From NCBI GenBank assembly GCA_030426065.1, contig JAUHZH010000169.1:1-5582 (forward strand): DNA of 5,582 nt, written 5' to 3'. The notes under the pieces were generated by a model that searched no databases, had not been told where the DNA came from, and saw nothing but the letters and a program-made list of their open reading frames with translations. Positions 1 through 4,581 of the stretch are shown piece after piece (position 1 is the first letter of the stretch; every line of letters starts with the position of its first letter). A program made the translations under genes and the position numbers. Origin of the DNA: Gammaproteobacteria bacterium. GTDB taxonomy: Bacteria; Pseudomonadota; Gammaproteobacteria; Xanthomonadales; Marinicellaceae.

Positions 1-719
1 GGGTCATGGGATTTGGGTTGGGGTACAATGCATTTGATTCACAATCCGGGCCTGATTTGACACTCAGAACCGAAGGGTTCAGCGGCAATTTATATGCCAT
101 GTGGTCACCCAGCGAACACTGGTATGTGGACATGAAATACAGCCATGCCAGACCAGACATTGATCAACTCAGGGTTGAAAACTTCCTCTTGTTGGAAGAG
201 TTGGTGCCTGTCCGAGCCACCAGTCAATCCAACACCACCCAAAACACATTTGCCATCAGCACTGGATACCAATGGGCACACAATGCTTGGTTGTTCGCCC
301 CATACCTCAGTTACGAATACGCCCGCGCCGAAATTGATGCTTTCACCGAACAAGGGGCTGGTGGGTTCAACATGGCTTATCAAGACCAAACGTTCACCAC
401 CCAGCGCCTGATGGCTGGATTCAATTGGTCACGCTCCATCAGTTTGTCAGAAAGTGTCTTGATTCCACAGCTGTCATACCAGCACAATTTCGAAGACCAA
501 AGTCACAGATTGGCTTCAATGCGATTGGTGGGCATGCCCATCGATGAGTTGTTTCAAGTGAACACCGATTTCACTGACAACAATTATGGCCAACTGGGCT
601 TGGGCCTGACTTGGGTCAGAGGCAATGGCCGCATGTTTTACCTCAAGTACACCCAACACATCGCCAGTGAAGGCTTGAATTTACACGGCGTCCAATTGGG
701 CATGCGATTGGAATTTTAA
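1..719 (+). CDS. Autotransporter-type outer-membrane beta-barrel protein, 3' part only
   Basis: The reading frame is open from the first bases of the window (bases 1-2 end a codon, GTC follows at 3-5) to the TAA at 717-719, so the true start lies upstream and the ATG at 6 is probably internal. About 238 residues are visible. They alternate hydrophobic and polar residues in amphipathic strands rich in Tyr, Trp and Phe, with polar Gly/Asn/Asp turns. Strand-like stretches include GFSGNLYAMWSP, HWYVDMKYSHA, LFAPYLSYEYARAEIDAF and YGQLGLGLTW. The protein ends GMRLEF, with the C-terminal Phe expected for recognition by the BAM assembly machinery. The order of motifs (a GY...Y...WY strand, then an APYLSYEY strand with a following acidic segment, then a final G-R-x-F strand) fits the autotransporter beta-domain family (PF03797). 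The passenger domain and function cannot be seen. No convincing terminator lies between this gene and moaB 53 bp downstream. Confidence 0.8.
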   Translation, partial: VMGFGLGYNAFDSQSGPDLTLRTEGFSGNLYAMWSPSEHWYVDMKYSHARPDIDQLRVENFLLLEELVPVRATSQSNTTQNTFAISTGYQWAHNAWLFAPYLSYEYARAEIDAFTEQGAGGFNMAYQDQTFTTQRLMAGFNWSRSISLSESVLIPQLSYQHNFEDQSHRLASMRLVGMPIDELFQVNTDFTDNNYGQLGLGLTWVRGNGRMFYLKYTQHIASEGLNLHGVQLGMRLEF

Positions 720-760
720 AACGACACAGAAAAGCGTAAAATTGGTCATTATTTGAAAGT

Positions 761-766
761 GAGGAG
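761..766 (+). promoter_or_regulatory. Ribosome binding site of moaB
   Basis: GAGGAG lies 6 nt before the ATG at 773. It picks this start over the in-frame ATGs at 782 and 815, neither of which has a comparable purine-rich element at the right distance. Confidence 0.75.
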
Positions 767-772
767 CCGCAC

Positions 773-1384
773 ATGGGTTCCATGCTTTCCATCCTGTTAA
801 AAAGACAACAATTCATGCACAAAAAACCACCATTCACACCATTGAACATCGCCATTTTGACCGTCAGTGACACCCGAACAGAAGCAAATGATGTTTCAGG
901 CAAGACGCTCAAGGCCAATGCCGAAATGGCGGGTCACCATGTGGTGGATCAGACCATCATCAAAGACGATGTGTTTCATCTCCGTGCTGTGGTGTCTGAC
1001 TGGATACATCGGTCTGAAGTCCAGGTGGTGTTGATCACAGGCGGCACCGGCTTTTCTGAAAGGGATGGAACACCTGAAGCCATTGCACCTTTATTGGTGC
1101 AACCCATCCCAGGTTTTGGCGAACTGTTCAGACAGGTTTCATATCAAGAAGTCGGCAGTTCAACCATTCAATCCAGGGCTTTTGCTGGCCTTTCCAATGG
1201 CACTTTGATCGCGGCCATGCCAGGATCCACGAATGCCTGTCGCACAGCATGGGAGCACATTTTGAAGGAACAACTCGATGCCAGCCACCGTCCTTGCAAC
1301 TTCGCCACCCATGTTTTGAAAAAATCAGCAGAAAACAAACACCGCAACTTCGGCTCAACCCCCGGATCAAGTCAAGGTGGCTGA
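773..1384 (+). CDS. moaB: Molybdenum cofactor biosynthesis protein MoaB (MogA/MoaB family)
   Basis: This is a 203-residue MoaB. The family binds molybdopterin, and its active members adenylylate it with ATP to prime metal insertion by MoeA. The core starts near residue 25 (LNIAILTVSDTR) and includes the VSGKTL segment (about 42-46), the pterin-binding loop LITGGTGFSERDGTPEA (about 88-103), PGFGELFRQVSYQE (about 113-126) and the closing MPGSTNACRTAWE (about 149-161). All of these align by eye with E. coli MoaB (170 residues, from memory). Two Asp positions match the catalytic aspartates of MogA: D65 in the IIKDD segment and D98 in SERDGTP. E. coli MoaB has Glu at the first of these. Both ends are longer than usual: about 15 extra residues before the core and about 20 at the C-terminus, ending SSQGG. 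The gene heads the operon, and its last 8 bases overlap the moaA start. The start at 773 is supported by a strong ribosome binding site; a start at 815 is the alternative. Confidence 0.93.
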   Translation: MGSMLSILLKRQQFMHKKPPFTPLNIAILTVSDTRTEANDVSGKTLKANAEMAGHHVVDQTIIKDDVFHLRAVVSDWIHRSEVQVVLITGGTGFSERDGTPEAIAPLLVQPIPGFGELFRQVSYQEVGSSTIQSRAFAGLSNGTLIAAMPGSTNACRTAWEHILKEQLDASHRPCNFATHVLKKSAENKHRNFGSTPGSSQGG

Positions 1385-2402
1385 TCTGGGCACCAATCCT
1401 GGCCTCAAAGACCGCATGGGCAGGCCCTGTCATGATTTGCGCATTTCAGTGACCAACCGATGCCAGTTCAGGTGCAGATACTGCTTGCCAGCTGAACATG
1501 TGGATGTCATGCGGAGCCAAAGCGCATCAGAAAACAAACTCAGTTTTGATGACATCACTCGAATCGTCGAAGCTTATGCCGAATTAGGCGTCAATAAAGT
1601 CAGATTGACGGGAGGCGAACCTTTGCTTCGCAAGCACCTGCCTCAATTGGTCAAAAGCCTCAAATCCATCAAAGGCATCGATGATTTGGCCATGACCACC
1701 AATGGCATTTTGCTCCCACAGATACTGGATGACTTGATCAAAGCCGGTTTGGATCGTGTCACCATCAGCCTGGATGCCATTGATGATGATTTATTTGCTC
1801 ACATCACCGGCACCCAACACCGTGCAAAAGACGTCCTTGATGTGATTGATTTGTGCCTTGCAAGCCGTTTGAAACAAGTCAAAATCAACACCGTCATTCA
1901 AAAGGGCATCAATGAGCACCAAGTCGTTCCCATATTGGAACATTTCAGGGGGACAGCCGCTGTGGTTCGCTTCATCGAATTCATGGATGTGGGTACACTG
2001 AATCAATGGCATGAGACTCAAGTGATGCCTTCGCATGCGGTGCTTGATCTCATCGCACAACACCGCCCATTCCACAGCAAACACCCATTAAAAAGTGGCG
2101 AAGTGGCCAAACGCTATGGCTTTGATGACGGCCAAGAAGAGTTTGGCTTGATTTCCTCGGTCAGCCAGCCCTTTTGCGGAGACTGTGACCGTGCTCGCCT
2201 GTCATCTGATGGACTGGTATTTCAATGCCTTTTTGCCAGCCAAGGACATGACACCAAGCCCCACCTCGATGACCCTGTTGCTTTGAAAGAGCACATCAAT
2301 CAGTGGTGGCAGCATCGCGATGACCAATATTCGGTATTGCGTCAAAAGAAAGACAAGCATCACCCTTTACCGAAAATCGAAATGTTTGTCATGGGAGGAT
2401 GA
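1377..2402 (+). CDS. moaA: GTP 3',8-cyclase MoaA (radical SAM)
   Basis: MoaA is the radical SAM enzyme that converts GTP to 3',8-cyclo-7,8-dihydro-GTP, the first committed step of molybdenum cofactor synthesis. The 341-residue protein has the usual length. The N-terminal [4Fe-4S] motif CxxxCxxC is at C29, C33 and C36. The SAM-binding GGEP is at 79-82, TNG at 108-110 and SLDA at 131-134. The second, C-terminal cluster ligands are C267, C270 and C284, as CxxC then 13 residues then C. The protein ends in the Gly-Gly tail (340-341) that the family needs for activity. The start is a GTG inside the end of moaB, chosen because residues 10-36 (LKDRMGRP onward) match the usual MoaA N-terminus. The next in-frame ATG, at 1416, would cut into the GR segment just before the cluster. 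The ribosome binding site is weak (GGAT at about 1364-1367), so translation probably depends on coupling to moaB. Confidence 0.96.
   Translation: MADLGTNPGLKDRMGRPCHDLRISVTNRCQFRCRYCLPAEHVDVMRSQSASENKLSFDDITRIVEAYAELGVNKVRLTGGEPLLRKHLPQLVKSLKSIKGIDDLAMTTNGILLPQILDDLIKAGLDRVTISLDAIDDDLFAHITGTQHRAKDVLDVIDLCLASRLKQVKINTVIQKGINEHQVVPILEHFRGTAAVVRFIEFMDVGTLNQWHETQVMPSHAVLDLIAQHRPFHSKHPLKSGEVAKRYGFDDGQEEFGLISSVSQPFCGDCDRARLSSDGLVFQCLFASQGHDTKPHLDDPVALKEHINQWWQHRDDQYSVLRQKKDKHHPLPKIEMFVMGG
2393..2398 (+). promoter_or_regulatory. Ribosome binding site of moaC, made from the MoaA Gly-Gly codons
   Basis: GGGAGG lies 4 nt before the moaC ATG at 2403. It is formed by the last G of ATG (2391-2393) and the two GGA codons (2394-2399) for the functionally required C-terminal Gly-Gly of MoaA. 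The TGA at 2400-2402 directly abuts the moaC ATG. Confidence 0.8.
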
Positions 2403-2891
2403 ATGAACAAGAAACTCAGTCACATTGATGAAAACAACCAACCCACCATGGTCGATGTCAGCGCCAAAGACACCACCCTGAGACAGGCGGAGGCTGCTTG
2501 CTGGGTCAAGCTGCCCCCTGAAGTCAAAGCCGTTTTGAACTGTGGTGAAATTCAAAGTAAAAAAGGACCGGTGATCCAAACTGCCATAATCGCAGGTGTT
2601 ATGGCCGCAAAAAAAACCCACGAATTGATCCCTTTTTGTCACCCCATCGCCCTTGAATCATGCAAAGTTCACATTAAGCCAGACAAAGAAAACAACCTCG
2701 AGGTCCGTTGTATTTGCCGCTTGCACGCCAAAACTGGCGTTGAAATGGAAGCCTTGACGGGTGCTTCTGTGGCGGCATTGACCGTCTATGACATGTGCAA
2801 AGCCTTGAGCCATGACATAGAAATCAGCACAATCCGCCTGGTCAAAAAATCAGGTGGCAAGTCTGACATCACCCCAAAAGAAAACACATGA
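2403..2891 (+). CDS. moaC: Cyclic pyranopterin monophosphate synthase MoaC
   Basis: MoaC rearranges 3',8-cyclo-7,8-dihydro-GTP, the MoaA product, into cyclic pyranopterin monophosphate. The protein is 162 residues, the family's normal length, and aligns end to end with E. coli MoaC. It has LSHIDENNQPTMVDVSAKD at 5-23, LIPFCHP at 75-81, KTGVEMEALTGASVAALTVY at 110-129, DMCKA at 130-134 and VKKSGGKS at 147-154. The residues matching the E. coli active-site set are all present: K54, H80, D130, K133 and K149. The start abuts the moaA stop and has a strong ribosome binding site. The last four bases overlap moaD as ATGA. A run of eight A (2609-2616) encodes part of the Ala-Lys-Lys-Thr at 69-72. Confidence 0.96.
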   Translation: MNKKLSHIDENNQPTMVDVSAKDTTLRQAEAACWVKLPPEVKAVLNCGEIQSKKGPVIQTAIIAGVMAAKKTHELIPFCHPIALESCKVHIKPDKENNLEVRCICRLHAKTGVEMEALTGASVAALTVYDMCKALSHDIEISTIRLVKKSGGKSDITPKENT

Positions 2892-3133
2892 TCAACATCA
2901 AAATCGAATTGTATGGCCGTTTGATAGGTCTTTTTGGTCAAGACCACATATTTTGGCAAACCCAAGCCAACAGCACCATGAAAGCACTCTACCAATCCCT
3001 TTGCCAAACCCATCAGGTCGATGACAGCATCAAAGGCATCAAGCCAGTGATCAATGACACATTTGTTGACTGGAACAACGAATTCCAATCTGGCGATGTT
3101 TTGGGCTTTTTACCTCCGGCATCTGGAGGCTGA
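2888..3133 (+). CDS. moaD: Molybdopterin synthase sulfur carrier subunit MoaD
   Basis: MoaD is the small ubiquitin-fold subunit of molybdopterin synthase. Its C-terminal glycine is adenylylated by MoeB and turned into a thiocarboxylate, which supplies the dithiolene sulfurs. The 81-residue length equals that of E. coli MoaD. It has the opening beta strand (INIKIELYGRLIGLFG), the VINDTFVDWNNEF segment (about 54-66), and the closing GDVLGFLPPASGG, whose last two residues are the essential Gly-Gly at 80-81. The ATG overlaps the moaC stop as ATGA. There is no clear ribosome binding site, only A-rich sequence, so translational coupling to moaC is likely. The activating enzyme MoeB is not in the window. 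Confidence 0.95.
   Translation: MINIKIELYGRLIGLFGQDHIFWQTQANSTMKALYQSLCQTHQVDDSIKGIKPVINDTFVDWNNEFQSGDVLGFLPPASGG
3125..3129 (+). promoter_or_regulatory. Ribosome binding site of moaE, made from the MoaD Gly-Gly codons
   Basis: GGAGG lies 4 nt before the moaE ATG at 3134. It consists of the GGA and GGC codons (3125-3130) for the C-terminal Gly-Gly of MoaD, followed by TGA at 3131-3133 and then directly by ATG. The arrangement repeats the moaA-moaC joint. Confidence 0.8.
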
Positions 3134-3547
3134 ATGTTCACATTGAGTGAAAAGGCGATAGATGCAGCTGCACTGAAATCGCAAACCCATGATCCCCAAA
3201 GTGGCGGATTTGTTTGTTTTGAAGGCTGGGTTCGCAACCACAATAACGGGAAAATCGTCACTGCCCTCCACTACAGTGCCCATGAAAAACTGGCCTTACA
3301 GGTCGGCCAAGACATCATCGAGCAAGCCCAGTCCCGTTTCGACATCAACCAAGCGGTTTGCTGTCATCGCTTGGGTGAACTGTTAATAGGTGACATGGCT
3401 ATTTGGGTTGGCGTCTCAGCCAACCACCGAAGAGCAGCCTTTGAAGCCTGCGAATTCATATTGGAAACAGTCAAGAAAGAAGTGCCCATTTGGAAAAATG
3501 AGCACTACCAAGACGGTGAAACTGGGTGGGTCGAAAACGATCAGTAA
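3134..3547 (+). CDS. moaE: Molybdopterin synthase catalytic subunit MoaE
   Basis: MoaE is the large subunit of molybdopterin synthase. It binds cyclic pyranopterin monophosphate and takes sulfur from the MoaD thiocarboxylate. The protein is 137 residues, slightly shorter than the E. coli protein (150). Family signatures are FEGWVRNHNNGK (29-40, with R34), HRLGELLIGD (78-87), VGVSANHRRAAFEAC (92-106, with H98 and R99) and ETVKKEVPIWKNE (111-123). K114 and K121 match the two catalytic lysines of E. coli MoaE (K119 and K126) with the same 7-residue spacing. It is the last gene of the operon and abuts moaD. A possible terminator hairpin begins 11 bp after its TAA. Confidence 0.95.
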   Translation: MFTLSEKAIDAAALKSQTHDPQSGGFVCFEGWVRNHNNGKIVTALHYSAHEKLALQVGQDIIEQAQSRFDINQAVCCHRLGELLIGDMAIWVGVSANHRRAAFEACEFILETVKKEVPIWKNEHYQDGETGWVENDQ

Positions 3548-3558
3548 AACCCACCGGC

Positions 3559-3584
3559 GCTGTCATTGGTTTGATCATGACAGC
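3559..3584. terminator. Inverted repeat between convergent genes, possible terminator
   Basis: GCTGTCAT (3559-3566) and ATGACAGC (3577-3584) form a perfect 8-bp stem with a 10-nt loop. The repeat lies in the 47-bp gap between moaE and the convergent minus-strand gene. On the minus strand it is followed, after 9 bases, by only four T. On the plus strand a seven-T run comes later (3613-3619), after a small 4-bp hairpin (3598-3610) inside the end of the opposite gene. It may work in both directions, but neither side has the classical stem-plus-U-tract layout. Confidence 0.4.
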
Positions 3585-3594
3585 CAGTACATCA

Positions 3595-4398
3595 TCAACT
3601 GTTTTTCAGTGGTTTTTTTCCGTTCAATAAGGCCTTGGCACCCATCAATTGCTTTTTCATACCATTAATCACTGCGCGCACTTGGTCCACGCTGCCTTTC
3701 CCTTTCAATAATTGAGGTAAAGTCACCACAAAATCTTTTTCCAGTGCTTCTGCCAAGTCATGGTCTTGTTGTTTCAATGCCGATTCAATTGATTCAAAAC
3801 GTTTTTCATACGTTTCGTGAACCAAACTGACCGCCACTTGATTCAATTGTTCGGCATGTTTTGCCACCACACGATCTAAACGGTTGATGATGTCTTCGAC
3901 AATTTCATCGGGACTGCTTGGCTCAACTTCAGTGGTTTGGACCTTGGGTGCCCAACCACGCTGCTGGTATTGTGCCGCCAATTTAACAGCACCCAAGCCT
4001 TGCCACAAAGCCTGATTCAGCTGTTTTTGATGCGCGCGCACTTGATCAACTGGATCTCCTGCATCGATGCTGGATTTGATGCCATATATGCCTTGCCATA
4101 TGCTGGCATAGGTCGGAACATGCTGAGTTTCTATGGCAGAATGAAAATCCACTTGTTCCCAAAACTCTATCAACTGGGCTGTATTGACTTTCACACCCTC
4201 ATTGCCTTTGGCTCCGTATCCATCCACCACACCAGCAAATTTTATATTCAGCCACTCGACTTCTTCCTGGTACTGATTCAAATGATCACTCAAATGATTC
4301 ACTTGATTGGTGATTGTGCCATTGGCTGAAGTCACCGGTGACCAAAGCGTCGCCACACAAGCAATCACCAGGGTCAAAGCTGTTGGAAAATTTGTCAT
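3595..4398 (-). CDS. Secreted helical protein resembling the periplasmic region of FTR1-type iron permeases
   Basis: The gene encodes 267 residues beginning MTNFPTALTLVIACVATL, with a hydrophobic signal segment and likely cleavage after VTSA (residue 25). Unusually, no Lys or Arg precedes the hydrophobic core. The VIAC at 11-14 also loosely fits a lipobox. No other membrane segment follows. The mature part is mostly amphipathic helix in two related halves. The first (about 38-145) has WLNIKFAGVVDG (49-60), then an AQLIEFWEQV helix (74-83) and DPVDQVRA (115-122). The second (about 165-262) has YEKRFESIESALK (197-209), an EALEKDF helix (217-223) and GSVDQVRA (235-242). By eye this pattern is like the periplasmic N-terminal region of bacterial FTR1/EfeU permeases, but the REGLE membrane part is absent. 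This is inference from remembered family patterns. The ATG at 4398 is chosen for its AGAGGAAAG element; a longer frame could use TTG at 4434, but that lies upstream of the predicted transcript start. A Fur box over the promoter supports a role in iron. Confidence 0.75.
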   Translation of the reverse strand: MTNFPTALTLVIACVATLWSPVTSANGTITNQVNHLSDHLNQYQEEVEWLNIKFAGVVDGYGAKGNEGVKVNTAQLIEFWEQVDFHSAIETQHVPTYASIWQGIYGIKSSIDAGDPVDQVRAHQKQLNQALWQGLGAVKLAAQYQQRGWAPKVQTTEVEPSSPDEIVEDIINRLDRVVAKHAEQLNQVAVSLVHETYEKRFESIESALKQQDHDLAEALEKDFVVTLPQLLKGKGSVDQVRAVINGMKKQLMGAKALLNGKKPLKNS

Positions 4399-4403
4399 CT
4401 TAT

Positions 4404-4414
4404 CTTTCCTCTTT
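4404..4414 (-). promoter_or_regulatory. Ribosome binding site that sets the start at 4398
   Basis: On the minus strand AAAGAGGAAAG precedes the ATG (4398-4396) at normal spacing. It supports this start rather than the TTG at 4434. Confidence 0.7.
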
Positions 4415-4434
4415 ATGATATTTGATTTATGCAA

Positions 4435-4463
4435 ATGATACTTATTATCAACTGCTAAGTAAA
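4435..4463 (-). promoter_or_regulatory. Sigma70-like promoter of the minus-strand gene
   Basis: Read on the minus strand, TTTACT (4463-4458) as the -35 and TATCAT (4440-4435) as the -10 are separated by exactly 17 bp. They match the consensus at 4 of 6 and 5 of 6 positions. Transcription would begin near 4428, leaving a leader of about 30 nt before the ATG at 4398. The -10 is inside the Fur box, as expected for an iron-repressed promoter. Confidence 0.6.
4436..4450. promoter_or_regulatory. Fur box (iron-responsive operator)
   Basis: TGATACTTATTATCA on the plus strand matches the 7-1-7 Fur inverted repeat (TGATAAT, one base, ATTATCA) at 13 of 14 informative positions. On the minus strand the 19-mer from 4449 to 4431 matches the classical E. 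coli Fur consensus at 14 of 19. It covers the -10 of the promoter for the minus-strand gene, so iron-loaded Fur would be expected to repress that gene. The divergent gene starts about 130 bp away and its promoter is not covered. Confidence 0.75.
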
Positions 4464-4524
4464 CACATAAAATTCAAAACCGAAAAACTGTACATCCCAT
4501 CACCCTTTCACACATTGTCCGGTT

Positions 4525-4556
4525 TTGTCGGCATTTGGCGTTAAATACTATATAAC
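4525..4556 (+). promoter_or_regulatory. Weak candidate promoter for the plus-strand secreted repeat protein
   Basis: An AT-rich TACTATATAAC stretch (4546-4556) offers -10 choices such as TATATA (4549) or TATAAC (4551). TTGTCG (4525-4530) could be the -35, with an 18- or 20-bp spacer. The match is modest. It is listed because the AT-rich block is the only promoter-like sequence in the approximately 120 bp upstream of this gene. Confidence 0.3.
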
Positions 4557-4568
4557 AATTTTCAGTAC

Positions 4569-4573
4569 AGGGA
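4569..4573 (+). promoter_or_regulatory. Ribosome binding site that decides between two nearby ATGs
   Basis: AGGGA lies 8 nt before the ATG at 4582 but only 2 nt before the ATG at 4576. The spacing favours 4582 as the start. Confidence 0.55.
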
Positions 4574-4581
4574 ATATGAAT

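Noticed and set aside
105..389. Minus-strand frame inside the beta-barrel gene
   Set aside because: It is antisense to a clear beta-barrel sequence and has no ribosome binding site or family resemblance.
720..772. Possible promoter or Mo-cofactor riboswitch ahead of moaB
   Set aside because: The gap is only 53 bp. A TAAAAT-like -10 (737-742) has no acceptable -35 at 17 bp, and the space is far too short for the roughly 140-nt Mo-cofactor riboswitch. The operon promoter may lie inside or ahead of the upstream gene.
3390..3668. Plus-strand 92-codon frame spanning the moaE 3' part and the intergenic region
   Set aside because: It overlaps the well-supported MoaE in another frame and runs into the convergent gene. 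It has no ribosome binding site, and its translation is low-complexity without family features.
3937..4329. Plus-strand 130-codon frame opposite the FTR1-like gene
   Set aside because: It is the antisense of a gene that has a signal peptide, ribosome binding site, promoter and Fur box. It has no recognisable features of its own.
4399..4434. Longer form of the minus-strand protein from TTG at 4434
   Set aside because: It would add a Lys/Arg-rich stretch that suits a signal peptide. However, the TTG lies next to the -10 and upstream of the expected transcript start, and the AGAGGAAAG element points to the ATG at 4398.
4513..4531. Near-repeat TTGTCCGG / TTGTCGG as a possible operator
   Set aside because: It is a short imperfect direct repeat without symmetry or a known regulator match, and is within chance expectation.
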